From Tomocerus qinae (Eukaryota; Arthropoda; Collembola; Entomobryomorpha; Tomoceridae): a stretch of DNA of 64,000 bases. The position numbers and the translations under genes are program-made. Of this stretch, positions 12,945-27,900 are shown piece by piece. The notes below the pieces were generated by a model. It had not been told where the DNA came from, did no database searches, and saw only the letters and a list, made by a program, of their open reading frames with translations. The DNA lies in contig CM034547.1 in the NCBI GenBank assembly GCA_020055645.1, positions 70,342,884 through 70,406,883 on the forward strand. The letters run 5' to 3'. The first letter of the stretch is position 1. Every line of letters starts with the position of its first letter.

Positions 12945-15900
12945 GTAACTATCCAGTTTTACAATTATTGCCCCGACCGAACTGATTATCAGCACTTGCT
13001 TTAAGTTACTTGTGTGCCGCTTCTTCTTATGTAATTGTAAAATGTACATTACGTTTTGCATTTGACCTGGCCGATGCGAGGAATATCACACACACTTCCC
13101 CCTTAACTTTTTATTAAAATGTATACCATATGCAAACAAGTAATTGTAGAGAATCAGTAGAGTGGGTCCTTTTCCTAAAATCTTGTAGTGTTGAGATGAG
13201 ACTAGACTGGTGAAAATGAGAACATGTTATTGTAAAGCAGCAGATACATTTTCTTAATTCTAATACTTGTAAGTAACACTGTTAGCATATTTTGTATTTC
13301 TTCTTATGTTATCCAGATATCATTTATTTATCAGTTGAGCACAATTTGCATTATAAACCAAGGTTTCGGTTTTCTTGTTCAGGATTTCTGCTGAAATTCG
13401 TATTAAATTCTACATACTCTCATTTGCGCCTGCCTATAATATTAAAGTCGAAGCTGTGAACAGTAAAAAGTAAGGGTTTACTCTGTGGCTGTGTATTCCC
13501 AGATCATCAAACACAGAAGAAAAGCTAGTTGAGTAAAAGACATTTCATATTCGGTTCAGATGTGCACATTTCTCATACATATTCGTTGCGACTCTGTATT
13601 CGTAACGCGTTTCCGCATCTTAAATTCATTTATCTTCTTCATGCTTTATCGCAAAATCTTTTGACTGGCTCTTTTTTATTTTGTATACAAAAAAGTCTTT
13701 CGTTGAATGTTCATGTTTTCTCTCGTCAATCAAGTAACCACTATAGCATGATCGACTAACTGAATGTATTTATCACATTCCTAAATATTAAAAACCTACG
13801 TACTATACTTTCGACAAATTATAATTAGAGCTGAAAAATAATTTCCTTGTACACATAATATTATGGTAGACAACAAAAAACCGTTTTCATCAATCCTAGA
13901 ATCATCGCAATGTATTACATTTTTAATTCCCTAGTGCGTTTCAATATTCTGGTCTGGCTTGTGTGCCAATTTCTAACTCCCTATGCTGACGAGGTTAACC
14001 AACACTCTTTGATGTACAGCTACTGCTGTAAAGTGTTGTGCATACGATAAACTACGAACCATTACTTTAGCTTTTTTAAGTTAATAAAAAAATATATTTA
14101 CACATACAAGCAAGCATACATGCATACAAATATGTCTTATGGGTGGAATCTTATCTTAGAGCTTATTAGGAAATATATTTCAACTATTTAATATAAACTT
14201 GATAAAAGTTTATACGTACAAGGTAGGTACTTAATTTACGTTGACTTCGTTGAAAAAGGGGAAATTAATTTCACGACAGCAGTTTTACATTTACGATGAC
14301 ATTTCATGACAAGAGAAATACAATGTAAGTAAAATGGAATAACTAAGTGATAAGACTGTTTGTTTGTTACTCTTTAAATCCATGGAGTGTAGAACAACAT
14401 GGTAAAACAATTCTGAGCACACAAAGAGAGAATTTTTCACTTTACTTTTGGAAGTTTCAGTTTACTTTTTGCCAACAACGCCAGTCGTAAGGCAAACAAT
14501 ACTCCAGGAAATATGGAAGAATGATATAAATAATAATTCTTCCATATAAATATACCTTTAACTGCTACATTTGGCAGTTATAAACATAGTAAACACTATT
14601 CGATGTAGACAGGGAGGGTATATAAATAAGAATTGTCAAGAGTTGAGACTAATGTGAAAGATGTGATGTGACGTGATGTGTTTGTGGCTGCTTGAAAAGA
14701 TGTTCCATCTCAGTCAGTTTTGTGAGGACAGGAGGGAAGGAATAGGACCAGACATGTCAACTCCCATTTTTCTCATTTCACGTTTGGCTTCGCTTTCACT
14801 CGCCGCCTTTCTCTCTGCTTCTAACCTACAAAACTAAATATTATTAGATACACTCACACATTCCGATCTATAGGTAGATGCATGCAGTATCACTCCACCC
14901 CGAACACTTTTACACTTAGGTGCTCTATGTATAATACTATATAGAGTATCACATTGTAAATTGTCAACGTGGTCATATACGTATAAAATGCTTATTTCGT
15001 ATTGCTGTGTATGTACAATAGTTTCGGTCTGTCTGTCGACGGAACTTGTAACTTCATCCCATTTCCTCTCGCAGTTTTTTCTCGCATTTTTCCTCTCAAC
15101 GTAGCGTATCGTTGAATGGCGAACGGAATTTATTTCCATCTGCCTCCATCTACGTTTCCTCTATTATTGCATTTACCATGCTCTATTATAGTGTGAAGTT
15201 ACTTACAGATGTAATTCGTGTGATACAAATGTGACAGTCTTCTCTGCAGTATGTACCTATCTTTTTAATATTTATAACTGTTTGATATGTACTAGTATTA
15301 ATGTAGGTAAGTAAAACAAGTATGTATGGGTACATTTATTTGTATCAAAACTGAATTACATGCCGACTACATAGACAAGCCTCGCAAGACCAACCTAACC
15401 AATATCTTATTGTTAGGCTTTTCAAAAAGGGTGTTACTTTGTATTTGTTGGGTTAGACAACTGATCTTTATAGTGCGTGTAAGTCTTTTGTACTGCAATG
15501 CAGGTAAGAAGAGTACACAATATTTTTACATTTTCAAGTTTGTAGTCACTATGTAAGTAATAGCAGCAACGGAATTTTCTCCCCAACAGATTTTTCGGTA
15601 TGCGCTCACTATCATTTGGGTTATACTACAGGCGACAGCAAAAGAAAGGAACAAAAGGCGAACGAGTGTAAGACAATGTATTTAAAGTGTTGCCTTAAAC
15701 AGGCAGTTTTCTACGTAAATACATTACATTACTTACATTGCATTAGTAGAGGACTGACTAGGAGCGGAGAGAGTGGAGCTGTTAGCTTTATTGAGTTGAG
15801 TGTTTATTCACAGTTGGCATAACTTCATATGCATGTACCTATACTACTTAGGTAATGTATTACAATACTACTGCAGCTAGCATGATGTACTTTCTTAAAG

Positions 15901-18900
15901 GGTGGATTGTCAGGATACGCACGTGTGTCGGTTTATTGTGGATTAAAACAGGAACTTTCGACTGGATATTCTTTTCTTTGTGCTTGAACCCATTTGCAAT
16001 TTGGACTGAGAGTAACCCACGTACTATAGGACTCCATTTACCATTAAGCATCTCATCTAAAATTCAATATTCAAGGTTTTCTACTTAAATATGAGACACT
16101 CATGAGTTAATATCTAAACGATAATTGTGATTCCACAATGGCTATAGCAGCTAATGCTTTCGTGTACTTGGTCGATATTTCCTTCTTGCGACGTTGTAAG
16201 ACCTTTTTGTTGTTTTATACTCGGAATATTATAGGTACATAATGTACGTTCCCTATAGTGTAGCAGTAGTTGGTAGGGCTGAATGGCTAACTGAAGTGAG
16301 TCAAACAGAACACTTTTTCATTATTTTTAACTTTGTGTTGCTTATGCTTTGGTGGGTTCTATTTCATATTTATTTTACGACTTTTTGCTACAGTTTTGTT
16401 TGAGTCGGGCATTCCTCCCGTAAAGAAACCAACGGCAGTCATATATAGTATAAATAATTGGAAGATGTTGAGTTGAGATGTGATATTTCATATTACGCTG
16501 TTATAGTTAGTGAACATGCACATGCAATGCAAATTTCCTAGTGCTGACCCGGAACCAAATATATTTACACAGCCCGAAATGAGTGCAAAAAAGTGTAGCC
16601 CAAAAATGTCCAGGTCAATGCTATGAAAAATGCATCCATGCTAAACAAGGAAGAAAAACTTTCTTCAGTGAAAGATAACTTGGAAAATTGGAGGAGAAAG
16701 CAGAGCCATTCTACAGTACACATGGTAATTTAGTGAGGCAGTTATGTAGGGAGTATCTGTTCATACAAAGTTAACCGGTATAAGTGAGTCTATCTGTAAG
16801 TGTAAGTATGAAATGAAATAAAAACTCGGCGAATGACTAAGTAGGCACTTAGTCAATGCTGTTTCTGGAGAGGAACGACGCTGCGGAACGAATGACATCC
16901 AGAATGCAAAACTGGAATCTATTTATTTCTCTGCTCATACACGGTGCATAAAATATGTGTGTGTGCCTCTTCTAGGGCATTATGTACTTATATATAACTT
17001 ATACGTATCTCTGTTACTACGTGCACTGTTTATACATAATAGAGTAGAGTGGAGAGAAGCCAGAGGCGGCAGCGGTCGTTTTGTGTTTTCAAAGAAATAA
17101 AACTAATAGCAGTCCATCAGATTATATGTGAGCATTTATTTGTGAGCAGGAGGAGAAAAGAGCTTTTTCAACTTCAATATTTTCTGTCTATACTCTTTAG
17201 TTATGCACAGTCAGTCTCTTCTGTTTAGTTACTGCTTATGTACTTACAGACAAGTAAATGCATGCCTATACTCTTCTATTAATGCTGTCTGTATGTACAG
17301 TTAATTCACACGTAACGTGGTATGCATGATATAACAAGCACAGATATACTTTATCATATCGTACGTACCTATAGAGTAAGTAGTAGAGTAGGTGTAAAGG
17401 TGCAGAGGGACACTTTGCAAGTTTCAACACATTTCCTGGCCTATTCTTCTGGCTGAAGACTATAAAGTTTATATGAAATAGTTTTTATTTTGGTTTGAGT
17501 GACTTAAGTTTAGTAGGCGAGAGAGAGAGTAGTAAAGGGGAACGGGAAGGGAGGCAAGAAAAAGCCAAAACTGAAAACACAATACGACCCTCGTGACGTC
17601 CATGTGGGATTTGCATATTTCATAAATAGCTTCCCATCTCTCTAAAGTATATTCAGTGTCGCTGTTGCAAGGAAGCCAAGTTGCTCTTCCAGCAAAATAA
17701 CTGAGTGAATCTTTACGGCGTCAACTCCACTTGGCTCTCATTCCTCCACACTCACTGCTTTATTCTCTCCAAATTCTCCATGCACACTTCCTCGGCGGAA
17801 TTCGCAGCTTCACCAACTCCACTTGAACTTGCCACTTTAGAGGCAAATGAATTGTAATATTACAACTAATAAAATGTCTGAAAATTAAAGCTGCGGTCAT
17901 TAAAGAAATGCTCTCAACGTTTTATGGGGTGCCTGACTTCCCATCACAGCAACGAGGTCATAATATGCAATACCCTCTCTAAGCACTCCCTGCCTCCACC
18001 AACATTATTACATTACTCTACACTATCACACTACATTTCCGTATGCCTGTACAGAATAGATACGTCTCCATAACTATACCTATAATATCTATAGGAGGGA
18101 CTAAAGAAGAATTCCTATTTACAAATGTGCACACGGATGCTATACTTTTGTACGTCTCAGAGTCGAAGATGTTGTTCTATTCATTCTGGTAGATAGAATT
18201 GCAATCCTTTAGATCGTATATTGGTGCAAGTCATATACTACGAGTTTGTTATACTCTTTGTTCAGATTTGATTGTCGTTTTGGCCAAGCCAAACTGACTC
18301 CGACAGAATAATACACAAACTTTGTGCAAATAGAACAGCTACTGCATGCTGCTGAGACTACTACTGCAATGCACAAAAATTGACTTTGATAACATACTGC
18401 GTTTCCAATTTCAATTCTATTTATACGTTTCACGTTCAGAATGCACACTATATAATGTTATGTTATTACACGATATAAGTACATTTTACCTTATGGAGTG
18501 GAATGAAGCTGAGCATAACCTCAACAGATGAATTCTACATGCAATACATTGGAACATCTAGTAGATACATAAGTACATGTAGCGGTGTGACTGTGTAGTC
18601 AGTTCAACTTTCATATAACATGAACTAAATAGGTTCAATGAGAAGTATTTGCTGACTGGAATGATTCTTAATCTCTAAATATTTCCCAATAATTTTCTCA
18701 TACATTTCTGACATTTTTATTTAAATACGATATTTAGAATATTGTCTGTAGTTCCTCAACCTAAGTCAAAGAATTGCTCAGAGAATCTTACACTTTCTCT
18801 TCTCACAACGCTGTCTGAATTCTGTACAAATAAGCAAATCCCAACTAGAAAATAGCTTTAGAATCTCTTAGTAAAAGATAACTATGTACTTGTTCACAAT

Positions 18901-21900
18901 CTTTACACGTACACCCAAAATGTTCGTTTGTATGCAGGTAGTGAATGTTTAATTGACTTGGATTTCTAACCCTCAAATAAGCATTAAAAATTCCATTTCT
19001 TTGCATGTACCTTAATTTGAAATTTAGTTCAAGTATAACTTACATTTGAAAATAAATTGGCACAGGTACTAAGAAAATGGATTGATGGAAAGCACTATTT
19101 ACTGTATACAGCTGCCGCATGTGTGATTTTGTGGTAGCAGTTTAGAGTAAAAATTTAATTTGAGTCAAGTATTAAAACGCAGGATGTGTAAATATTGAAT
19201 GGTATGTAGGGGTGAGAACAGTGCATAGAATGTGAGGCAATGTGATGGCATGAACATAAAAGAAATATAAACTACCTTTATGACCAAAGAAAGTGGTGCA
19301 CAGTCTGTAAGCATAGACAAGCATGCCAAGGCAATTCCAGCCACAAACGAATCTGAGTAATCTAACGAGGTTAAGAAAGAGAAAGATAAGTAAGATTGGA
19401 AGTTCTAAGATTATTTTGTTCGTGCGAGTCAGGTCGGCCGTGTTTACGTTAATAACTCGAGTTAGCTCAGTCAACGGAATAGTAAAAGTTTTACATTGTA
19501 ATCTAAAGGAGAGGAACGGAGTATTTGATGAGCTTTATTTTCGTTAAAGATACACTGATGTGTGATTTGCATTGCATCACATCTGCAGATTCACAATGGA
19601 TCCAAAGCAGGCTAAAATTACCTCGTCTATTTTTAATAGACAAACAAGTCTATGCTCACATCTATTACAGCATATGCAATGCATAAGTTATGTACTTCTC
19701 TCTCGTATCTATAAGTATAAAGTTATTATAGTATTTGTATTTATATATCTAGGTATACCAAAGTGGTGTTCATTTTTTAGTGCTGAGCAGCAGCGGAATG
19801 ATCTAACAGCGTTACATGATGCCCACCACATTTTCTGAAACTGGGTATATATATGCCTGTATACGAAAATATTTTTATTCTCATTTTAAATATTTACTAC
19901 AGATAGTAGTATATAATAATAATATTATTATTTAATGGGTAGCAACATTAAAGTAGTTTATAGTTGTGAATATGAAAGACTTCATTTACTCTCTATCCAT
20001 TGTATTCTATGAGAGTCGCATGTCTTGTTACAAAAATAAAGTATTTATAAGCAATTTAGTATAATGATGTTGGTTACCAAGTAGTAAGACAATGTACTAT
20101 TATATGATCTATTTTGAGCTGAAGTATTCCTTTAAAGATAGTCTTGCATCTCTGTCAACACGGCTGGTTTCCACTCTTGCAACAAAAATAATACCTACAC
20201 TGTTACACACACTAGTTACACATGTTCCGCCAGATGAAATGATGCATTTGTTGCTCTTATCTTTATATTTATAGCTCTACTTATAATTTAGCCAAGAGCA
20301 GGGAAAGATAATAAACTAAGTTGAGACACCTCTACTACTACCTACTTGCACAATTTTCAGATCCCAATCTTGATAAGGCATTGTATATAAACTAGTAGCG
20401 TGACATACCAGCTCACAATGATTCCCATACGCATTAGCATGTAACTTGGAGTTGAATAATATATGCATATGGTGTAGTGAGAGAAGGAATTCGTGTAAAA
20501 ATTATTTTTACAATTGTAAGTGTACTCACTTAGCACATTTTTAACAGTCTTAACTTGACATTTAACTCTAATTTAAGCTGAGAATTTAAAATCAAATTAC
20601 ATAGCGGTGCTTCAGATATTTTACTACTACACGAGAAACATGATGGATTTCCATGCATTGTCCTATGGTTTAGAATAAAACTATAAATTGAACTAACAAA
20701 GCGTAAAAAGTGTCGCATGAGATTTTTGATGTGAAATAAATGAGAATTCTATCTATTCCTTTTCGAGAGAAGTGCACATTTAAATAATGAAACTCTCCAC
20801 GGCTTTCCTCGTAAAATAATTCATATCTGAAATGGCTCCGTGCTGACGTTTCTTTTTCGGGGAATAAACTGTGCTTGAGGATTTATATCTAACAATAAGT
20901 GTGTATGTGCCCAGCTTACCTCATAGAATTTATTCATTCCAATTCAATCCAAATCCTCCCCTAGGAGAAACTAACGAATGACTTGGCTGGTTTTTGTCGG
21001 CGACCAACAGATAGTAGTTGGTGATTCTACCAAAAGCACATTGTAAAAACATTCTCTGGACTGAGGTTTGCAGTCTAAAACCTGAAGCTATGCTATTAAT
21101 CCGCATAGCAAAGAACGCCAATAATAATCCATGGCAAGAAGTAGTAATACGTACAACCGCGTAACCGACAGTTGGTCGGAACTCGGAATTGCAGTCAAAG
21201 CAGAATATAAATATGAGTTACTTCTAGCTACAGAAGGCTTCCCCCTACTTTTTGGTAAAACAAGATCATATAAAAACGCCCAGTTCAAAATAACCAGTGC
21301 ACCGTGAAGAAATAGTTTTATCCCTAGAAATCACTCACTGCAGTCGCAGTCATCAAAACTCAATACTTAACAGTGTCTACAGGTCTACAGATACTTATGT
21401 GGCCAAAAATCAATGTGACGAAACCACCAAATTAAATTACAAATAAATTTCCTTTCGATGGTCTGGACATTTTAATATATTTGAAAATGGAGTACGTAAC
21501 AAATGTTGGAGAAGAATCATTATTTTTTTTTTGAATTTAAACGAGATGAATTCCACTTAACTCTAGGTGTAAGGAATTTTGAAGGCATTCGCTTTTTACA
21601 TTTGCATTTCAAATATTTCCATTTGCAAAATGTATTTGAAAAATGGAATTTTGTCATTTTAGTTACTACCATGTTAATTGCACGTGTCTTTAGTTCCATT
21701 TTCCTTTATGTATCTGTTGTAGGTAAACACCAATAGTGAAGTATACAATTTACAATCCCAAGACTGTAAGACAAACGTCATCTATAGTCTCATGAAGACA
21801 GTTTTGTACTGTTATCTAACAATCATATTGTAAAAGTAAGTACTAAAAAGGGTTGGTTCAGGTGGCCAATTCAATCCATATCCATGCAGAACAAAACAGT

Positions 21901-24900
21901 GCAGAAGAGGTTGAAAGACTTCAATTCCCTGCTGAGGTTGCCTTTTCCAAAGCATTTGCCAATATCTGCAGGCCTTAGTGTACAAATACATTCACGTATT
22001 GCAATCAGTCCAGGCTCCATTCCAGAGTCCAGTAGCAACAGTCAAAGTGGAGGGGCCATGAGCGTCTGTCATATACTACTCCACAATCCAATCCCAAGTG
22101 GTAAATGAGAACAAAGTCTTTTGCTTGCCTCGCTGCATAGCGAAACAATTTTGTCCGCCTCCAGACTTTCGCTCCTTCTTTCACTGACCATTCATATAAT
22201 ATTATTATCTAATAACAATAACAATGCTTTACGAAAACTCTTTTTTCTTATATTCTCCATTAACTTTCTTGGCATGCAACGACGGATCTTATGTACACAA
22301 CGTGATTTCCCAATTACAACCTGACCTTTTCCTTTCTATTTTTATTCTGAAACTATTTTGGAAAACCTTAGTGAGAAATGTTACTGCAAAGAAAGTTGAC
22401 AAGTCTTATTTAGTACGGAATATCCCAATAGGGAAATCTCGTCTTAAACTTTGATGACAGATCTTACTCTTTGATTGGGGAATCCTATTTAAGACCAGAG
22501 AAAATTTATTCAGCGTCAGCGTCATTTGTGGTAGTTTGCCCAATGGAGGCTCGACGTCTAACAATGTAGAAAAAGGCGAAGATTTGAAAAATAACTTAAG
22601 ACGCCTTTGTTTGGTTTGGTTTGCGACTTGACTACATTGACTATGATTGTTCACTTGACTATAAATGCATGAATATCTGGGCATCTTAGCTTATCAAGGA
22701 AATGGCTGATGAGTGGAGTAAAGTCTAGAATGCAATGTAAAAAATGTGGCCTTAAGGTATCATACGGACACTCACCCACGCTATTTTAAATTGTCATTCA
22801 ACCAAAGAAAGTTTGCGTAGATTAAAGAGTTAAACCAGTAAATGGAAGCTTTTCTATTCTTTCGTCTCCTTTGCAAAAGAATTCGGGTCTCCCTCCCTCT
22901 ACTTGCCTCTTAGCTGTTCTCATTCACAAAAAAGTAATTGGAAATGATTGTGGAGAAAGTATTTTTCTTTTTCCACTCTTTGCATTCTCAAGACGACAAT
23001 ACATTTAGTGTCTGCAGACATGTTTTCACTCTTGTACAATACTCGCCTCGCCTTGTCTTCATCTTGTAATTTAAACCTGCTGAGTAATACTTGCAATTTC
23101 TCTCTTTCTCTCGTCTTTTTTTCTTATACTTACTGAATTAATTGAAGGAGACCGTTCTCCTTGCTTATCCTATTTCATTAATTGGTACATCGTAAACTCT
23201 GTGTTTTATGTTATCGTAAACCACTTTGTTGTTAATGTGACTCAACCTGAGTAATGGGTGTAACTACAGCATCTGTTTATTTGTTACCTACATGTACAAC
23301 AAAGAGTGGCACCCTATACAAGTACTATCTGTACTTCCTATGAAGTGGAGTTTTTTGTAGATCTTTTTAACTAAGAAAAACTATTTGCGAATTTACGATC
23401 CTCAGTTTTAAATGGTTTTTAGTTTATTCTTGATATCTGTAGATGTAGTCAATTATTTTACACACACGTACATCGGTTTAGGCCTAAATGTATCTGATTG
23501 TGATTACTTACACATATTTATTTTAGTTTTTGTTTCCGTTATCGTTCCTGTCTTTCCCCGAATAAAGTACGGAAATATCATATTATGGTAATGAGTAATG
23601 ACAGGTCACTCTATTTCGAAGATGAAGTAGTAAATGATATCCAATATCCACAAAGATATTCTCAACGAATATAATATCCAAAGTACAATGAATATAACCG
23701 TTACTTTACGAAAGTTTTGTGTCTACATTATATACTTGAGTATAGTATAAAAGTAGGTAGCCAAGTAAGTACTTGGAGAAATAAAGATATATTAAGTAAA
23801 GAGAGAGAGGCAGAGTTAGCGAAGAGACAAGTTCAAGTGTAGTAAAAGTCCGACGAATGGCACACTTAAAGAGAAAATATGGGATTGTCTGAGATGCAAG
23901 AATTGGGTCTTTCTTTTTGAACTGATCTCGTTCAACTGCTCAACAGCTTCATCCTCCACTTTTGTTTAAGTTCCAGTTAGCAATTCGTGCGAAAGCTTTT
24001 GTAATAGGCCAGTCGACCAACATGTCGCACATAAACTGTACAGTACAAGACCACAAGAAGCATAAGGATTGAAAAAGGAACTCATCAGGACTTCCGTTTC
24101 TCCATATTCTTGTTTGTCTTTTTGATATGAACAAAACACAGAGAGGCATTTTTTTCAGTCGGCTTCGTCTCCTCTTTGTAGCTAAGCGAATCACAAACGC
24201 TGCTGCAGCGCTAAAGTGGAACAACAAGAAGAAAATAATAGAGAGAAAGAGACGTGAACGTGCCGCAGCATTTCTCTAGGGATACAGAAAGCCACTATTC
24301 TGTTGTCATGTCATGACTGTCCTTTAACGCACATACTATCACGACCTACATAAAAATAAGTAGTAGATATCACATCCGAGTAGGTACCTGTTTAAATTTA
24401 AACTTGAGAATGTCAAGTTTAATACATGTTCATGAGCATGCCATTAGGATCTATTTCATTTATGGGATGAGTGATTCCCATTCGACAAATTATTATTAAT
24501 GGGTTATAACAACTTACGACAAAATGTAAGATGGGCATTTGTTATTACACCCAAACAAATGCAAAAATGCAAATGAATAAATAAATGATCAGCTGAAAAA
24601 GAAATGAGCTCAACTGCTGTCTAGTTAGTTGTTTACTTTCAAAGAATATTTCTAAATACTTCTAAACTCTTCTCACTGGTTTTCATTCCTCTTTGCATTT
24701 CTGTGCACTACCCAATCCCAATCGAATGGGAATTGGTTAGTAGCGACGCGTGTATTGTTTTTCTTTGTATACTGTCACATGTACATTGCTGATGAGGAAC
24801 AATGTGCCTAAAAAGGTTAGAGAGCAGTGCTGTACAATGTGCAATACAGAATCAAATGATTTGGTTATGTAGTTTTTGGAGCTATTTAATACCTTAGTGA

Positions 24901-25107
24901 TATAATATATAATTCATTAGATGGCACGTAGTGTACAAGCTCTGACTTTTGAGTGTTTGTCTCCTAACATTTATTTATTTTGGCATTACATACAAAATAG
25001 TACTATTAAGTAGTAGTAGTACTTAAGGAAAAAGGATAGGATAAACACATAAACGAAGCATGGATGAGGTAGCTATATAAAGTGTAATGTTATATAGATT
25101 TGAGTTT
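12945..25107 (+). other. Intron 1 of the hnRNP C/RALY-like gene, left part
   Basis: This is the first 12 kb of a 26,446-bp intron. I see no exon with both good splice sites and recognisable protein, no transposase and no RNA gene. Apart from a small perfect hairpin at 14511-14547 and short runs of simple sequence, nothing structured stands out. Confidence 0.6.
14511..14547. repeat. Perfect 12-bp stem hairpin
   Basis: ATATGGAAGAAT at 14511-14522 pairs exactly with ATTCTTCCATAT at 14536-14547 across a 13-base loop. It is isolated and AT-rich; no function can be assigned. Confidence 0.65.
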
Positions 25108-25447
25108 GGGTCAGGGTACATATGCGACTGCCGAATGGTAGATAGCCGACCGCCGAAAGGTACATATGCGAAAGCCGAATGGTATTTAGCCGAATCCGAA
25201 AGCTCCCGAAAGGGTGTATATCCGAATCCGAAGGGGTACCTAGCCGAATCCGAACAAAAATGTTTTTGGAAATCCTGGGTACATATCCGAATCTTAACCT
25301 ACCAAAATTGTAGAGGTGGGCATAATTTCCCGACCAGGTTCAAGTGTCCAAAAAACCAATATTTTGCATTCCATCAATAAAATCAAAAAATCTGAAACTA
25401 TTCAACCAATTTTTTAAAAGTTTGGGCGTACGCTAATAAGTAATGAC
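25108..25447 (+). repeat. Left terminal inverted repeat of the foldback element
   Basis: This arm pairs with 27901-28238 with only scattered mismatches. Its outer 150 bp are built from degenerate copies of a short motif around GCCGAAT/CCGAATCCGAA, alternating with GGTACATATGCG. Such subterminal repeats are candidate transposase binding sites. The inner 180 bp are unique within the window and end at the first 30-bp unit. Confidence 0.92.
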
Positions 25448-26160
25448 AAAATCCAAGCATATACTATTTAATGCAAAAAATCCAAGCATATGCTCCTTAA
25501 TACTAATAAATCCAAGCATTTGCTCCTTAATACTAACAAATCCAACCATAAACTCATGAATACAAACAAATCCAAGCATAAACTTATTAATACTAACAAA
25601 TATAAGCATAAACTCATTAATACTAACAAATATAAGCATAAACTCATTAATACTAACAAATCCAAGCATAAACTTATTAATACAAACAAATCCAAGCATA
25701 AGCTCATTTATACTAACAAACCCAAGCATATACTCAATAATACTAGCAAATCCAAGCATATACTCCTTAATACTAACAAATCCAGGCATATTATCCTTAA
25801 TACTAACAAATCCAGGCATATTATCCTTAATACTAACAAATCCAGGCATATTATCCTTAATACTAACAAATCCAGGCATATTATCCTTAATACTAACAAA
25901 TCCAGGCATATTATCCTTAATACTAACAAATCCAGGCATATTATCCTTAATACTAACAAATCCAGGCATATTATCCTTAATACTAACAAATCCAGGCATA
26001 TTATCCTTAATACTAACAAATCCAGGCATATTATCCTTAATACTAACAAATCCAGGCATATTATCCTTAATACTAACAAATCCAGGCATATTATCCTTAA
26101 TACTAACAAATCCAGGCATATTATCCTTAATACTAACAAATTGAAGCATATTATGCTCCT
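25448..26160 (+). repeat. Left-arm 30-bp tandem array
   Basis: About 24 units in register at 30 bp. The outer units (to about 25770) are diverse, with endings such as AAACTCATTAATACTAACAA. From 25771 to 26130 there are 12 consecutive identical units carrying TCCAGGCATATTATCCTT. The outer units match the outer units of the right arm in reverse complement, but the inner unit does not occur in the right arm. There are no spacers between units. Confidence 0.93.
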
Positions 26161-26966
26161 TAAGGTTGACTATCAGTAATGTTAATTTCCTATCTCAGGA
26201 AAGTGGAAATATCTTAAGTAATATTGCACGTACAACATTTTGGTGACTATTGTTGGAAAGATTGAACATTTCCCTGAAACATGTGGCCCTCCGAATTTCC
26301 AAAAACAAACCAAATAAGTCATAATTAGCGTTTCAAAAAAAATTTATAGAAAAAGGGCGCGGAAATTTTCTGCGACAATATTGTGATGTATTTTTATTAC
26401 AATCAAATAATTTAAAAATCTGAGAGCTCCAGACAAATCCTGGAGGATCAACACAAAATTTACCGAAATGAAATCGGTCGATTATATTTTGATTTATGTT
26501 CACTATTCTTAAGATCTGTAATTTGAAAAAATGTAAAAGCAAAACCATCAGAGAACGACCCACAAATCTAGAGTGGCAGAGTACACAAAACAAGTTAAGG
26601 AACTAGAGTTACAGGTTACAGTGCACACTAAAAACAAACTAGATATTTGTTTTCTGTCCTAGTTTCGTCTTTCTAACAGATTTTTGATCCGTTTGAAAAT
26701 ATATCCGGATTTTATAAAAGTGACACCTATCTAATCTGTGGTTTGTATGCGAAGGTAAATGTAATTTTGTGTTGGCGGAATTTGGAGTGCCAATGGGACT
26801 ACTTTATAGCAGGGAAGGATTTAATTTTCAGTGTTAGCTTTGCTTTTGCTAGCATTGAAGTACTTGTTGGAGGAGCTAAACCTCCACTGATAACCACCCT
26901 TAAGGGAGCGTCCGTTGGCAACCGACAAATTACTCTATCACATTGCCTCTTAACTTTTTTTGCACC
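26161..26966. other. Core of the foldback element
   Basis: About 800 bp of non-repeated, AT-rich DNA separate the two opposed arrays. I find no transposase motif, no RRM-type or other domain, and no open frame that stands out once the flanking array is excluded. It may be a remnant of a larger coding interior or captured filler; the sequence alone does not say. Confidence 0.7.
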
Positions 26967-27900
26967 AAAAGATCAACTCATTAGTATTAATGAGCATATG
27001 CTTGGATTTGTTAGTATTATTGCGCATATGCTTGGATTTGTTAGTATTATTGCGCATATGCTTGGATTTGTTAGTATTATTGCGCATATGCTTGGATTTG
27101 TTAGTATTATTGCGCATATGCTTGGATTTGTTAGTATTATTGCGCATATGCTTGGATTTGTTAGTATTATTGCGCATATGCTTGGATTTGTTAGTATTAT
27201 TGCGCATATGCTTGGATTTGTTAGTATTATTGTATTGCGCATATGCTTGGATTTGTTAGTATTATTGCGCATATGCTTGGATTTGTTAGTATTATTGCGC
27301 ATATGCTTGGATTTGTTAGTATTATTGCGCATATGCTTGGATTTGTTAGTATTATTGCGCATATGCTTGGATTTGTTAGTATTATTGCGCATATGCTTGG
27401 ATTTGTTAGTATTATTGCGCATATGCTTGGATTTGTTAGTATTATTGCGCATATGCTTGGATTTGTTAGTATTATTGCGCATATGCTTGGATTTGTTAGT
27501 ATTATTGCGCATATGCTTGGATTTGTTAGTATTATTGCGCATATGCTTGGATTTGTTAGTATTATTGTATTGCGCATATGCTTGGATTTGTTAGTATTAT
27601 TGCGCATATGCTTGGATTTGTTAGTATTAAGGATCATATGCTTGGGTTTGTTAGTTTTAAGGAGCATATGCTTGGGTTTGTCAGTATTAAGGAGCATAAT
27701 ATGCTTGGGTTTGATAGTATTAAGGAGCATAATATTATGCTTGGGTTTGTTAGTATTAAGGAGCATAATATTATGCTTGGGTTTGTTAGTATTAATGAGT
27801 TTATGCTTGGATTTGTTAGTATTAATGAGTTTATGCTTGGATTTGTTAGTATTATTGAGTTTATGCTTGGATTTGTTAGTATTAATGAGTTTATGCTTGT
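26967..27900 (-). repeat. Right-arm tandem array of about 30-bp units
   Basis: About 30 units in the opposite orientation to the left array. Most are copies of a 30-bp unit containing GCGCATATGCTTGGATTTG: seven identical units from 27001, and ten more from 27241. Two units carry the same 5-bp insertion (around 27232 and 27567), 335 bp apart, suggesting duplication of a block of 11 units. Towards the right end the units become diverse and some lengthen to 33 or 36 bp (GGAGCATAATATTATGC type) before matching the outer units of the left arm. Confidence 0.93.
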